64,000 bases of DNA from Antarctobacter heliothermus (lineage in GTDB: Bacteria > Pseudomonadota > Alphaproteobacteria > Rhodobacterales > Rhodobacteraceae). The notes under the pieces were generated by a model, which saw only the letters and a program-made list of their open reading frames with translations, was not told the origin of the DNA and did not search any database. Positions within the stretch are counted from its first letter, which is position 1, and every line of letters starts with the position of its first letter. Location: NCBI RefSeq assembly GCF_002237555.1, contig NZ_CP022540.1:2919001-2983000 (forward strand), written 5' to 3'. This document shows, in pieces, positions 26,904 to 36,912 of this stretch. Made by a program: the position numbers and the translations under genes.

Positions 26904-27590
26904 TCACGCCTGTTCCCAACGGGCCTCTAGCGCTTCCAACGCCTTGATGCGTTCTGCCGTCTTGGGGTGGGACATCAGCCAGGCAGGCACAGCGCCAGAG
27001 CGGCTTTGCGTCAACTCTTCCAACTTGCCGAACAGCGTCTTTTGCGGCCCCACGCCGACGCCCGCCTTGACCAGCAGGGCGGCTGCGTAGGCATCCGCCT
27101 CATACTCATCCGAGCGCGACAGCCGTGCCGCCAGCAGCGAGGCCAACCCGTTGGCGATCATGACGCCGACGCCGGGCAAAAAGCGGCTGAGCACCATAGC
27201 AAGCGCCGTGCGCAATGCGTTCTGACCGGAGAAGTCGATCATCCGCCGCCGCGAGTGCCCCAGAGCGACATGGCCCAATTCATGCGCGATCACGCTGGCC
27301 ATTTCCTCTGCCGTGACCTCACCCTGCTGGTATTTGCGGTAAAATCCGCGCGTGATGAAAATGCGTCCGTCAGGGGCGGCAAGGCCGTTGATCGGGTCGA
27401 TCTCGTAGATGTTCACCCGGATGCGCGGCAGGTCCAGCGCGGCGGCCATGCGATCCGTTAGCCGCTTGAGGCGCGGATCGGCCAGTTCGGTCGACTTGAC
27501 GTCCAATTCTTTCGCCGTCCGCCATGCGGAGAAACGGTAGTAGACGAGGCCATACAGGAGGGCGAGCAGGATCGGGGTGAGTTTGAACAT
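26904..27590 (-). CDS. M48-family zinc metallopeptidase
   Basis: The protein is 228 residues from the ATG at 27590 (an upstream TTG is less likely). One N-terminal membrane helix (LTPILLALLYGLVYY) is followed by the catalytic domain: HELGH with zinc ligands His103 and His107 and Glu104, then DEYEADAYAAALLV carrying the third ligand Glu. It lacks the multiple membrane helices of HtpX and resembles Oma1/BepA-type M48 peptidases without TPRs. It converges with alkC, four bases between stops. Confidence 0.88.
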   Translation of the reverse strand: MFKLTPILLALLYGLVYYRFSAWRTAKELDVKSTELADPRLKRLTDRMAAALDLPRIRVNIYEIDPINGLAAPDGRIFITRGFYRKYQQGEVTAEEMASVIAHELGHVALGHSRRRMIDFSGQNALRTALAMVLSRFLPGVGVMIANGLASLLAARLSRSDEYEADAYAAALLVKAGVGVGPQKTLFGKLEELTQSRSGAVPAWLMSHPKTAERIKALEALEARWEQA

Positions 27591-27653
27591 GATTGGAATA
27601 TGGGGCGGCAGCGCGCGCAAGGAAAGGCGCGCGCTGTCCTGTTTGCCAGATCG

Positions 27654-29813
27654 TCAGCCAAAGAGTGTCTGAAACGTGCCCTCTGACAGCGACTTGAGCT
27701 CTGCCAGTGGAGCTTCGGACCGGCCAAACCGCACGGAATCGCCGGTGAAACGACCGACTGAGGTGACATGCACACCCGCCCGACCAGCGGCGATCATCAG
27801 CGCCTCGGCGGAATCAAAGTTGCAGGCGATCAGGTAGCGGCCCTGATCCTCACCGAACAGGGTTGCGGTGTCATCGGTGTCGATCTGAACGCCGACGCCA
27901 GAGGCGGCTGCCATCTCGAACGCCGCCAGTGCCAACCCGCCGTCGGACAGGTCGGTGCAGCAGCGGATCCAGTCGCGGTTGGCGCGAATGAATTCTCCGG
28001 CAGCTTTCTCTGCAGCCAGATCAACCGTTGGCGCGTCGCCGTCTTCGCGGTTGAACACCTCATACAGCAGGGCGGACTGACCAAGGTGACCCTGTGTTTC
28101 CCCCACCAGCAGCGCAACGTGGCCGTCGCGGGCATAGTCGAGGATCGGCTCCTCATTCGCTGCGATCAGGCCCACGGCACCGATGGTCGGCGTGGGCAGG
28201 ATGCCCTGACCGTAAGTTTCGTTGTACAGGGACACGTTGCCCGAAACGATCGGCATGTCCAGCGCGATGCAGGCCTGTCCGATTCCGTCCAACGCGCCGA
28301 CAAACTGGCCCATGATCTCTGGCTTTTCGGGGTTGCCGAAATTGAGGTTGTCGGTGGTCGCCAGCGGCAGTGCGCCCACGGCGCAAAGGTTGCGATAGGC
28401 CTCAGCCACCGCCTGTTTGCCGCCCTCTACCGGGTTGGCGCGGACGTAGCGGGGGGTCACGTCGCTGGTAAAGGCCAGTTTCTTGTCGGTGCCATGCACG
28501 CGGATCACGCCCGCGCCAAAGCCGGGTACACGCATGGTGTCGGCCATGACCTGACTGTCGTATTGGTCATAGACCCACGCGCGCGAGCAGTAGTTGGGGG
28601 TTTGCACCAGCGCACGCAGCGCGTCGATGGCATCAATCTGCGGCACGTCCTCCAGCGGAACCGCCTCTTCGGTCGGCTGCCACGGGCGGTCATATTCGGG
28701 GGCAGAGGAGGCCAGCTTGGACAGGGGCAGGTCGGCCACACAGGTGCCGTTGTGCATGATGAGAAAGCGGTCTTCGGCGATGGTTTCCCCGACAATTGCG
28801 AAATCGAGGTCCCATTTGTCGAAGACGGCTTTGGCCTCGGTTTCTTTGGCGGGGTCCAGCACCATCAGCATGCGTTCTTGGGACTCGGACAGCATCATCT
28901 CATAGGCGGTCATGTTGGTTTCGCGCTGCGGCACGTTTTCAAGATCAAGGCGAATGCCAAGGCCGCCTTTGTCGCCCATTTCCACCGCCGAACAGGTCAG
29001 GCCTGCCGCGCCCATGTCCTGAATGGAAATCACCGCGCCGGTCTGCATCAGTTCCAGCGTCGCCTCCATCAGGCGTTTTTCGGTAAAGGGGTCGCCGACC
29101 TGAACGGTTGGGCGCTTTTCCTCGATGCTGTCGTCAAATTCGGCGCTGGCCATTGTCGCGCCGCCAACACCGTCGCGGCCTGTCTTGGCCCCCAAATAGA
29201 CCACCGGGCGGCCAATGCCGCTGGCGGCGGAGTAGAAAATCTTGTCCGTGTCCGCCAGTCCGGCAGCAAAGGCATTCACAAGGCAGTTGCCATTGTAGGC
29301 GGGGTGAAAGCGGACTTCGCCGCCCACTGTGGGCACGCCAAAGGCATTGCCATAACCGCCGACGCCCTCAACCACGCCATGCACCAGTTGCCGAGTCTTG
29401 GGGTGTTCCTTTTCGCCAAACGACAATGAGTTCATTGCCGCGATAGGACGCGCGCCCATGGTAAAGACGTCCCGCAGGATGCCGCCAACCCCGGTCGCCG
29501 CCCCCTGATACGGTTCGATGTAAGAGGGGTGGTTGTGGCTTTCCATCTTGAAAACCACGGCTTGCCCGTCGCCAATGTCCACCACGCCCGCGTTTTCGCC
29601 GGGGCCGCAGATGACCTGCGGGCCCGTGGTGGGCAACTTGCGCAGGTGCAACTTTGACGACTTGTAGGAACAGTGTTCGTTCCACATGGCCGAAAAGATA
29701 CCCAGTTCCGTGAAACTGGGCTCTCTGTTCAGGATGCGGAGGATCTGCGCGTATTCGTCGGGATTGATCCCGTGCGCCTTGATCAGTTCCTCTGTGATGG
29801 CCGGTTCCTGCAT
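27654..29813 (-). CDS. purL: Phosphoribosylformylglycinamidine synthase subunit PurL
   Basis: PurL is the ATP-dependent synthetase subunit of the FGAR amidotransferase in purine synthesis; it acts with PurQ and PurS, which are not in the window. The 719-residue length is typical for small-type PurL. The N-terminal ERLGIF-type region reads [22 protein letters not shown], and the ATP/Mg segment [10 protein letters not shown] and the later GAAGLTCS segment are present. The ATG at 29813 follows a GGGGGATTGAGG stretch; a TTG two codons earlier is not needed. Confidence 0.96.
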   Translation of the reverse strand: MQEPAITEELIKAHGINPDEYAQILRILNREPSFTELGIFSAMWNEHCSYKSSKLHLRKLPTTGPQVICGPGENAGVVDIGDGQAVVFKMESHNHPSYIEPYQGAATGVGGILRDVFTMGARPIAAMNSLSFGEKEHPKTRQLVHGVVEGVGGYGNAFGVPTVGGEVRFHPAYNGNCLVNAFAAGLADTDKIFYSAASGIGRPVVYLGAKTGRDGVGGATMASAEFDDSIEEKRPTVQVGDPFTEKRLMEATLELMQTGAVISIQDMGAAGLTCSAVEMGDKGGLGIRLDLENVPQRETNMTAYEMMLSESQERMLMVLDPAKETEAKAVFDKWDLDFAIVGETIAEDRFLIMHNGTCVADLPLSKLASSAPEYDRPWQPTEEAVPLEDVPQIDAIDALRALVQTPNYCSRAWVYDQYDSQVMADTMRVPGFGAGVIRVHGTDKKLAFTSDVTPRYVRANPVEGGKQAVAEAYRNLCAVGALPLATTDNLNFGNPEKPEIMGQFVGALDGIGQACIALDMPIVSGNVSLYNETYGQGILPTPTIGAVGLIAANEEPILDYARDGHVALLVGETQGHLGQSALLYEVFNREDGDAPTVDLAAEKAAGEFIRANRDWIRCCTDLSDGGLALAAFEMAAASGVGVQIDTDDTATLFGEDQGRYLIACNFDSAEALMIAAGRAGVHVTSVGRFTGDSVRFGRSEAPLAELKSLSEGTFQTLFG

Positions 29814-30258
29814 CCTCAATCCCCCGTCTGCTCTGTCGAGGGGTCTTTACGCCAAGGGCCGGTACAGGAAAAGGGGGCGCATTGTGCTGCCGGACTTGAT
29901 GCGCGTGTTGATGGTGTGCGGCCGGTTCGCCGGCAACGTCAGGATGTCATGCCGCAAGTGCACAATAATCCATCGCAGACTTTCGGAGTCCCGCATGTAT
30001 TAGCGGTCAATATACAGCGTATTGTCGTTTCTCTGGCGTGCAGTTCCCGTCATGAGTGTGGCCTTGGAACCTTGTTGGGCGGAGCGCCCGGTGTGTGAGC
30101 AGGTGGAAAAGTCCATCGGATTTAGGAATTGCCGGTTTGCACGCGCGATCAGCCGATCCGCGGGCGGTCATTGTCGTTGCGCGCATCGGGTATATCGTGG
30201 CTCTACAGCAGCATGTGCCACAGTATGTAGTGGCCGCGTGACACTGTCACGAAATGCC
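29814..30258. other. Intergenic region upstream of purL
   Basis: These ~445 bases hold no convincing gene; short open frames there have no ribosome-binding site and odd composition. The stretch must contain the purL promoter on the minus strand. I could not place it with confidence. Confidence 0.4.
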
Positions 30259-30287
30259 AAAAAAAAGGCCGAGCTCAAAGCTCGGCC
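30259..30287 (-). terminator. Strong rho-independent terminator
   Basis: A 9-bp perfect GC-rich stem with a 3-base loop is followed on the minus strand by eight T. It ends the candidate small RNA and any transcript reading through from the LysR gene. Confidence 0.9.
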
Positions 30288-30343
30288 GAAGTCCAACAGG
30301 GAGGTATGAAAGGTGATCCGCGAATGTGCGTTTCATCCTTCAT
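30259..30343 (-). ncRNA. Candidate trans-acting small RNA with CCUCCC loop
   Basis: On the minus strand a TTGATC (30377-30372), 16-base spacer and CATATT (30355-30350) form a plausible promoter. About 85 bases downstream lies a textbook terminator: GGCCGAGCT/AGCTCGGCC stem followed by eight U. Just before the stem the RNA would expose CCUCCC (30304-30299), an anti-Shine-Dalgarno motif typical of alphaproteobacterial riboregulators. The region has no ORF beyond 14 codons. It could instead be the 3' end of the LysR mRNA, 170 bases after that gene's stop. No expression data are available. Confidence 0.55.
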
Positions 30344-30457
30344 GTGCTGAATATGTCAGCAATCCCGACTCGATCAAGCCATTTCACGCCGCAACTGCAG
30401 CATTCCCGGTATGCGTGATGTGCATACCACAGTTCGGTCTGAGAGGTGAGAGAGGGG

Positions 30458-31363
30458 TCAGTCGTCCGTCATGGCGCGGATCTGCCGCCGGTGCGCCATG
30501 ATTTCTTCTTGTACGAAATCTCGAAACGCCGTTACACGCTTGGATTGTCTCAATTCTTCGGGGTAGGCAAGAAAGACTGGAACCTCGACGGATTCCACTT
30601 CGGGCAGTACACGTTTGACGTGCGGAAAGTCCTCGATGATGTAATCGGGCAGTACGCCGATCCCAAGATTTGAAATCACCGCCTGCAACACGCCAAAATA
30701 GTTGTTTACGGTCAACGTGGCCGTCAGGTCATAACTCAACAGGTGTTGAACCAGCGCCATACCCGCCGAGACCTGCGCCGAATTGGGATTCTGACAAATC
30801 AGCCGATGCGCGCTCATGTCCTCCAACTGCTTTGGTTCGCCATTGGCACTCAAGTATTCGGGCGAGGCGTACAGACGCATCCGAATGCTCATCAACTTTT
30901 TGCGGATCAGGTCTGCTTGGCTTGGTTCTTTCATGCGGATGGCCACATCGGCCTCACGCATGGGCAGATCAAGCACCCGTTCCTCCAGCATCAGGTCGAT
31001 GTTCAGTTCCGGGAACTTGGCATAGAGTTTCGACAGGCGCGGCGCCAGCCAAAGTGCGCCAAAGCCGTGCGTGGTGGTCACGCGCAGTTCGCCAAACACC
31101 TCTTCTTCGCTGTCGCGGATGCGAGCTGTTGCGGCGTCGATTCGTTTGATCATCGAGGAGGTCGCGTCGAACAGCAGTTCGCCCTGTTCCGTCAGAATCA
31201 GACCGCGTGCATGACGATGGAAAAGCGTGGTATTGAGGGATTCCTCAAGCGCACGAATCTGCCGCGACACCGCCGACTGCGACAGGTGTAGCGAGTCGCC
31301 GGCATGCGTCAGGCTGCCTGCGTCGGCAACCGCGTGAAATATTCTTAGCTTGTCCCAGTCCAT
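30458..31363 (-). CDS. LysR-family transcriptional regulator
   Basis: The protein is 301 residues. The N-terminal winged helix-turn-helix is DWDKLRIFHAVADAGSLTHAG with LHLSQSAVSRQIRALEE as recognition region, followed by the LysR effector domain (GELRVTTTHGFGALWLAPRL onwards). It is divergent from the indolepyruvate oxidoreductase gene across 165 AT-rich bases, the usual place for LysR control of a neighbour, but I could not pick out a clear T-N11-A site. The effector is unknown. Confidence 0.92.
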   Translation of the reverse strand: MDWDKLRIFHAVADAGSLTHAGDSLHLSQSAVSRQIRALEESLNTTLFHRHARGLILTEQGELLFDATSSMIKRIDAATARIRDSEEEVFGELRVTTTHGFGALWLAPRLSKLYAKFPELNIDLMLEERVLDLPMREADVAIRMKEPSQADLIRKKLMSIRMRLYASPEYLSANGEPKQLEDMSAHRLICQNPNSAQVSAGMALVQHLLSYDLTATLTVNNYFGVLQAVISNLGIGVLPDYIIEDFPHVKRVLPEVESVEVPVFLAYPEELRQSKRVTAFRDFVQEEIMAHRRQIRAMTDD

Positions 31364-31528
31364 GATGCTTTGGTCGTTTCCTCGAGAGCTCAGTATACGG
31401 CAATTTATTTTTGTTAAGGGCCTTATGGGGCAGATGTGTCAATTCTGCAAAGAATTGTCTGTTCAGGTCAGTAATTGTGACCTATATTTGCACGCAACTG
31501 CATCTATATTAGCGTTGGGAGGCGCGCC

Positions 31529-34500
31529 ATGAGCCAGCATCAGATTTCCCTGAGCGATCGTTTCGATCTGGAAAAGCCGACGGTGCTCTTGAACGGCACG
31601 CAGGCGCTTGTGCGTTTGATGTTGTCGCAAAAGGCGCGGGACCGGGCGGCAGGGTTGAACACGGCGGGCTATGTCACCGGCTACCGGGGATCTCCGCTGG
31701 GGGCGGTCGACCTGCAGATGCGCCGCGCGGAAAAGCTGTTGCGCAGCTCTGACGTCACCTTTCAGGAGGGCCTGAACGAGGATCTGGCCGCCACCGCGAT
31801 CTGGGGCAGCCAGCAGGCGGAACTGCGCGGTGAGGGTAAATTCGACGGCGTTTTTGGCCTGTGGTACGGCAAGGGCCCGGGGGTCGACCGTTCGGGTGAT
31901 GCCATGCGCCACGCCAACATGGCGGGCACCTCGCCCCATGGCGGCGTGCTGATGGCGATGGGGGACGACCATACTGGCGAATCCTCGACAGTGCTGCACC
32001 AGTCCGAATGGGCGCTCGTGGATGCCTATATGCCGGTGGTCTCTCCTGCAGGGGTGCAGGAAATCCTGGACTACGGCATTTACGGCTACGCGTTGTCGCG
32101 GTTTTCCGGTCTTTGGGTTGGCCTGAAAACCATGAAGGACACGATCGAGGCGACCGCCGTTGTGGATGGTCGTCCGGACCGCGTGCAACTGGTGACGCCA
32201 GAGTTTGACATGCCTGAGGGCGGCCTGAACATCCGCCTGGGTGATACGCCCCACGCGCAAGAGACGCGGATGATCGACTACAAACGCTTTGCGGCAGAGG
32301 CGTTCAGCCACGCCAACAAGATGGACAAGCGCGTGTGGGGTAAACCCGGTGCCAAAATCGGCTTTGTGGCGGCGGGGAAGAACTGGCTGGATCTGCAACA
32401 CGCGTTGGCGCTGCTGGGTGTCGATGAGGGAGAGGCAGGGCGGTTGGGCATCACCACCTACAAGATCGGTCAGACCTTTCCACTGGATATGCGGGGCTTT
32501 CACGACTGGGCCGAAGGGCTGGATCTGATCGTCATCGTCGAGGAAAAGCGTAAGCTGATCGAGATTCAGGTCAAGGAGGCGCTGTTCGACGACAACCATC
32601 GCCGCGTCTACGGCTGGTACAAAGGCGGGGCAGGCGGTCTGCATCGCGAGGAACTGTTCCCGACACGCGGCGCGCTGGATCCCACATGGATTGCGCAAAA
32701 GCTGGGCGATATCCTGATCGAGGAAGGGCGCGGCACCGACCGCATCAAGGCCGGGCTGACCCAGATCGCCGAGGCTGCGCGCGCCGACAACCTGCCAGAG
32801 ATCGCGGCACGCCTGCCGTACTTCTGCGCCGGGTGCCCGCACAACTCGTCCACCAAGGTGCCAGAGGGCAGCCGCGCCTATGCCGGGATCGGCTGTCACT
32901 ACATGGTGCAGTGGATGGACCGCGAGACCACCGGCTTTACCCATATGGGGGCCGAAGGCGCAAACTGGATCGGTGAGGCACCGTTTTCCAAGCGGCGCCA
33001 TGTGTTCCAGAATCTTGGCGACGGCACCTACAACCACTCAGGTGTGCAGGCGATCCGCGCCGCGCTCGCCGCAGGCACCAACATCACCTACAAGATCCTG
33101 TTCAACGACGCCGTTGCCATGACCGGTGGCCAGCCGAATGAGGGCGGCCTGACCCCGCAACGTATCGCGGCCGAGGTCAAGGCGATGGGTGTGCAGCACA
33201 TGACCGTTGTCTACGATGAAAAAGAGGATGTGGACAAAGCGGCATTCCCTGCCGGTGTGCCGCTGGTCGAGCGGGCCGAGATGGACCGCATCCAGCGTGA
33301 GATGTCGGAGAAAGAGGGCGTGTCTGCCATCATCTATGTCCAGACCTGCGCCGCTGAAAAACGCCGCCGCCGCAAGCGCGGGACATTCCCGGACCCTGAT
33401 CAACGCGTCTTTATCAATACCGATGTCTGCGAAGGTTGCGGCGATTGCGGGGTGCAGTCGAACTGTGTCGCTATCGTACCCGAAGAGACCGAACTGGGCC
33501 GCAAGCGTGCCATCGATCAAAGCGCCTGCAACAAGGATTTCTCTTGCCTCAAGGGCTTTTGCCCGTCCTTCGTCACGCTGAAGGGCGCGCAGGTGAAAAA
33601 GTCCCCGACCACGGCGCTGGAATTGCCGGACCTGCCGATGCCGCAGTTGCCCACGATTGACGGCACCCATAACATCGTCATCACCGGCGTTGGCGGCACC
33701 GGCGTCGTGACCATCGGCGCGGTTCTGGCGCAAGCGGCGCAGATTGACGGCAAAGGCGCCGGTATGATGGAAATGGCGGGCCTTGCGCAAAAGGGAGGCG
33801 CTGTTCACATCCACCTGCGACTGGCCGAACAGCCCGAAGACATTTCGGCCGTTCGTGTGGCAACCGGTGAGGCGCACGCGCTGATCGGCGGTGATCTGGT
33901 GGTCTCTGCCGGGTCCAAGACTTTGGGTCTGACCAGTACGGGCCGCACCGGCGGGGTGGTCAACAGCCATGAGATCATCACCGGCGACTTTACACGCAAT
34001 ACCGAATTTACCTTGCCGACCGACCAGTTGCGCCTCGCGCTGGAGGCGCGGTTGCAGGGCCGGGTGGCCTTCTTCGATGCCTCGGATCTGGCGCGGGTGA
34101 CGCTGGGGGATTCAATCTTTTCGAACATGATGATCCTTGGCGCGGCCTGGCAGCAGGGGCTGATCCCGCTGTCGCATCTGGCGATCCTGCAGGCCGTCGA
34201 CCTGAACGGCGCGGCGGTGGACCGCAACAAGCGCGCGTTCGAGATCGGTCGCTGGGCGGTGACCCATCCTGCTGACGCCCAAACGCTACTGACGCCCAAT
34301 GTCGTATCGTTGCCCAAGACCGTGGAAGAGCGGATTGCCTATCGCGCCGAACACCTGATTGCTTATCAGGGCAAGGGGCTGGCCAAACGTTATCGCAAGA
34401 TGGTGGACGGGATCACGGACCCGTCGCTGAAAGAGGCGGTGGCCAAAAGCTATCACAAGCTGTTGGCCTACAAGGACGAATATGAGGTGGCGCGCCTGTT

Positions 34501-34945
34501 GCTGGACACTCGCGACAAGGCGGCACAGACCTTTGACGGTGATTTCGAGATGTCGTTTCACCTTGCGCCACCGATCCTGTCAAAGACCGGTAGCGACGGC
34601 CGCCCGGTGAAGAAACGCTTTGGCGAGGGCATGTTGCGCTGGTTCCGCTTGCTGGCTCGGATGAAAGGGTTGCGAGGTACGCCGTTCGACCCGTTTGGCC
34701 GGACAGAGGAACGCCGGATGGAGCGCGCGCTGATCGCCCAGTATGAGGCTGACATGGCGGAATGGCTGCCCAAGGCGCGCCCCGAGACGATGGAGGCGCT
34801 GCTGGCGCTGGCCGAACTGCCGTTGCAAATTCGTGGTTTTGGTCCGGTCAAGGCCGCTAATGAGGCCAAGGCCGCCAAACGGCGCGAAGAGTTGCTTTCT
34901 GTTCTGCGTCAGGGTGGTTCGCCCCTCAAAGAGGCCGCCGAGTAG
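31529..34945 (+). CDS. Indolepyruvate:ferredoxin oxidoreductase, fused alpha-beta type
   Basis: The protein is 1138 residues, joining the IorA- and IorB-like parts in one chain. It decarboxylates aryl (or other 2-oxo) acids to acyl-CoA with thiamine diphosphate and reduces ferredoxin. The TPP part includes FCAGCPHNSSTKVP and GCHYMVQW; iron-sulfur cysteines are in DVCEGCGDCGVQSNC and CNKDFSCLKGFCPSF (~residues 630-690). The C-terminal gamma-type part starts NIVITGVGGTGVVTIGAVLAQAA. A GGGAGG site precedes the ATG. It likely serves degradation of aromatic amino acids or related keto acids; a divergent LysR gene may control it. Confidence 0.93.
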   Translation: MSQHQISLSDRFDLEKPTVLLNGTQALVRLMLSQKARDRAAGLNTAGYVTGYRGSPLGAVDLQMRRAEKLLRSSDVTFQEGLNEDLAATAIWGSQQAELRGEGKFDGVFGLWYGKGPGVDRSGDAMRHANMAGTSPHGGVLMAMGDDHTGESSTVLHQSEWALVDAYMPVVSPAGVQEILDYGIYGYALSRFSGLWVGLKTMKDTIEATAVVDGRPDRVQLVTPEFDMPEGGLNIRLGDTPHAQETRMIDYKRFAAEAFSHANKMDKRVWGKPGAKIGFVAAGKNWLDLQHALALLGVDEGEAGRLGITTYKIGQTFPLDMRGFHDWAEGLDLIVIVEEKRKLIEIQVKEALFDDNHRRVYGWYKGGAGGLHREELFPTRGALDPTWIAQKLGDILIEEGRGTDRIKAGLTQIAEAARADNLPEIAARLPYFCAGCPHNSSTKVPEGSRAYAGIGCHYMVQWMDRETTGFTHMGAEGANWIGEAPFSKRRHVFQNLGDGTYNHSGVQAIRAALAAGTNITYKILFNDAVAMTGGQPNEGGLTPQRIAAEVKAMGVQHMTVVYDEKEDVDKAAFPAGVPLVERAEMDRIQREMSEKEGVSAIIYVQTCAAEKRRRRKRGTFPDPDQRVFINTDVCEGCGDCGVQSNCVAIVPEETELGRKRAIDQSACNKDFSCLKGFCPSFVTLKGAQVKKSPTTALELPDLPMPQLPTIDGTHNIVITGVGGTGVVTIGAVLAQAAQIDGKGAGMMEMAGLAQKGGAVHIHLRLAEQPEDISAVRVATGEAHALIGGDLVVSAGSKTLGLTSTGRTGGVVNSHEIITGDFTRNTEFTLPTDQLRLALEARLQGRVAFFDASDLARVTLGDSIFSNMMILGAAWQQGLIPLSHLAILQAVDLNGAAVDRNKRAFEIGRWAVTHPADAQTLLTPNVVSLPKTVEERIAYRAEHLIAYQGKGLAKRYRKMVDGITDPSLKEAVAKSYHKLLAYKDEYEVARLLLDTRDKAAQTFDGDFEMSFHLAPPILSKTGSDGRPVKKRFGEGMLRWFRLLARMKGLRGTPFDPFGRTEERRMERALIAQYEADMAEWLPKARPETMEALLALAELPLQIRGFGPVKAANEAKAAKRREELLSVLRQGGSPLKEAAE

Positions 34946-35049
34946 GGGGCGCGGCGATCCCGGTCACGAAAGCTTCATGAAGACGTCACAAAATCTGGTC
35001 AGAACGGGCGAACCGCAGTAAAATGCTCGAAAGTTCCAGGAAGGATTCA

Positions 35050-35952
35050 ATGCAGATGCCCAATCGGCGTCATATTGCCCGTGACATCTCATACAGCTAT
35101 TCGGCCAGCACTCGCGGCGGCCGCGCCATGATCAGGCTGATGGAAAACGCCACTGGGCGTTTCGGCCTGATCAAGCGTGCCAAGGGCTATGAAGAAGAAG
35201 TGGCCAGAGGCCGCGATTTCTGGGAAGTGATCGTCGAGCGTTACGGTCTGGGTCTGGATGTGATCGGCGGATCGCTGGATAACATCCCCAAGGACGGCCC
35301 GCTGATCGTGATTGCCAACCATCCCTACGGCATCCTGGATGGATTGATCATGGGGCACATTCTGTCGGTTGTTCGGGGCGATTTCCGCATCTTGGCCAAT
35401 AGTGTGTTCCGCAAGGCCGAAGAACTGAACAAGATCATCCTGCCGGTCAATTTCGATGAGTCCAAAGAGGCGATGCAGCAGAACATCGCTACGCGTAAAG
35501 AGGCGATGAGCTATCTGGGCGAGGGCGGATGCATCGGTATCTTTCCCGGCGGCACCGTCGCCACGGCTGAACGCCCCTTTGGCAAGCCGATGGATCCGGG
35601 CTGGCGGACCTTTACCGCCCGGCTGATCGCCAAGTCCAATGCGACAGTGGTGCCGATCTACTTTGACGGGCACACCTCGCGGCTGTTTCAGCTGGCCAGT
35701 CATCTGCACACCACGCTGCGCATGGGCCTGTTGATCAAGGAATTCCGCAAACGGGTCGATACGCCGGTCCGGGTCAGCATCGGCGCGCCGATCCCGCGTG
35801 CGGACATCGACGCGCGCGCAAAAGACGCGCGGGCGATGATGGATTTCCTGCGCAAAGCGACGTATGAGCTGTCTCCGACTCCCCTGACGTCTTACGACTA
35901 CGGGTTCGAGTTCGAAGAGAGGCACAGGGACAAGCTGAAGGCGCGCCACTGA
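35050..35952 (+). CDS. Lysophospholipid acyltransferase family protein (PlsC-like)
   Basis: The protein is 300 residues from the ATG at 35050, which follows AGGAAGGA; an ATG at 35023 lacks such a site. Acyltransferase motif I reads [11 protein letters not shown], with five rather than four residues between His and Asp, a variant I have seen in hemolysin-like relatives. Motif III-like [17 protein letters not shown] is present. It would transfer acyl groups to a lysolipid or ornithine-type acceptor at the inner membrane. murI begins 32 bases downstream and may be co-transcribed. Confidence 0.85.
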   Translation: MQMPNRRHIARDISYSYSASTRGGRAMIRLMENATGRFGLIKRAKGYEEEVARGRDFWEVIVERYGLGLDVIGGSLDNIPKDGPLIVIANHPYGILDGLIMGHILSVVRGDFRILANSVFRKAEELNKIILPVNFDESKEAMQQNIATRKEAMSYLGEGGCIGIFPGGTVATAERPFGKPMDPGWRTFTARLIAKSNATVVPIYFDGHTSRLFQLASHLHTTLRMGLLIKEFRKRVDTPVRVSIGAPIPRADIDARAKDARAMMDFLRKATYELSPTPLTSYDYGFEFEERHRDKLKARH

Positions 35953-35984
35953 CAGACGCGCCACAGGGTTTGAGCGGGGCGCAG

Positions 35985-36797
35985 ATGGCAGTGGGTATCT
36001 TTGACAGTGGTCTTGGCGGGCTGACGGTTCTCGACGCGGTGTCGAAACGTTTGCCGGACGTGCCGTTTGTCTATTTCGGCGACAACAAACATGCACCTTA
36101 TGGGGTGCGGGATGCGGATGATGTCTACAACCTGACCTGTGCAGCGGTGGAACGGCTGTGGGGTGCGGGCTGTGACCTCGTGATCCTTGCCTGCAACACC
36201 GCAAGTGCGGCGGCGCTGCGGCGGATGCAGGAAAGCTGGATCCCGCAGGACAAGCGTGTGCTGGGCGTGTTTGTGCCATTGATCGAGGCCCTGACCGAAC
36301 GGCAGTGGGGCGACAACAGCCCCCCGCGAGAGGTGGCCGTCAAACATGTGGCGCTGTTTGCGACGCCTGCCACGGTGCGCAGCCGCGCCTTTCAACGTGA
36401 ACTGGCCTTTCGCGCCATCGGCGTCGACGTCGAGGCGCAGGCCTGTGGCGGTTTGGTGGATGCCATCGAAGAGGGCGACATGATCCTCGCTGAGGCGTTG
36501 GTACGCAGCCATGTGGACGCGCTGAAACGCAAGATGCCAGAGCCAGAGGCGGCCATCCTTGGCTGTACGCATTATCCGCTGATGCAGGAAATCTTTCAGG
36601 ACGCGCTGGGGCCGCAGGTGACGGTCTATTCGCAGGCCAATCTGGTGGCCGATGCGCTGGCAGACTACCTTGTACGGCATCCCGGCATGTTGGGCAGTGG
36701 CGGCGAAAGCGGCTTTTTGACCACCGGAAATCCGCTGAAGGTGTCGCAGCACGCAACGCAATTCTTGCGCCATAAGATCAGCTTTGACGCCGCCTGA
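35985..36797 (+). CDS. murI: Glutamate racemase
   Basis: MurI makes D-glutamate for peptidoglycan. The 270-residue protein starts [15 protein letters not shown]; a TTG five codons earlier is an alternative, and no strong ribosome-binding site decides. The two catalytic cysteines are in LACNTAS (Cys70) and LGCTHYP (Cys194), and the Asp of FDSG is present. The gene follows the acyltransferase closely. With alr at the left edge, both amino-acid racemases of wall synthesis are in the window. Confidence 0.95.
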   Translation: MAVGIFDSGLGGLTVLDAVSKRLPDVPFVYFGDNKHAPYGVRDADDVYNLTCAAVERLWGAGCDLVILACNTASAAALRRMQESWIPQDKRVLGVFVPLIEALTERQWGDNSPPREVAVKHVALFATPATVRSRAFQRELAFRAIGVDVEAQACGGLVDAIEEGDMILAEALVRSHVDALKRKMPEPEAAILGCTHYPLMQEIFQDALGPQVTVYSQANLVADALADYLVRHPGMLGSGGESGFLTTGNPLKVSQHATQFLRHKISFDAA

Positions 36798-36813
36798 TCT
36801 GGTTCGGCCCGGA

Positions 36814-36842
36814 TTGATTTTTGCGGGCGATTGGCCTATATT
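36814..36842 (+). promoter_or_regulatory. Strong sigma70-type promoter
   Basis: TTGATT at 36814-36819 and TATATT at 36837-36842 are separated by 17 bases. It lies just after murI and can only serve the 11-codon ORF at 36865, because the next real gene is on the other strand. Confidence 0.65.
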
Positions 36843-36864
36843 CAAGGACGAAGGAGATCAGACC

Positions 36865-36900
36865 ATGTCTATGAACGGACCACTTCCCCCGATCGTCTGA
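36865..36900 (+). CDS. Possible 11-residue micro-ORF
   Basis: The ORF encodes MSMNGPLPPIV and stop. It has a strong AAGGAG at 36851-36856 and a good promoter upstream. It may be a genuine microprotein, a leader peptide of an RNA, or the remnant of a gene whose body was lost. No homologue can be claimed from the sequence alone. Confidence 0.35.
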   Translation: MSMNGPLPPIV

Positions 36901-36912
36901 CCCGATGTCCGC

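Noticed and set aside
27768..29429. A 553-codon plus-strand frame opposite purL
   Set aside because: The purL frame is unmistakable; the opposite frame has shadow composition.
30305..30349. A 14-codon plus-strand ORF after GGGAGG
   Set aside because: The same bases are better explained as the CCUCCC segment and upstream part of a minus-strand small RNA with a correctly oriented terminator.
31463..33037. A 524-codon minus-strand frame opposite the indolepyruvate oxidoreductase gene
   Set aside because: No motif, no ribosome-binding site, and the sense gene is certain.
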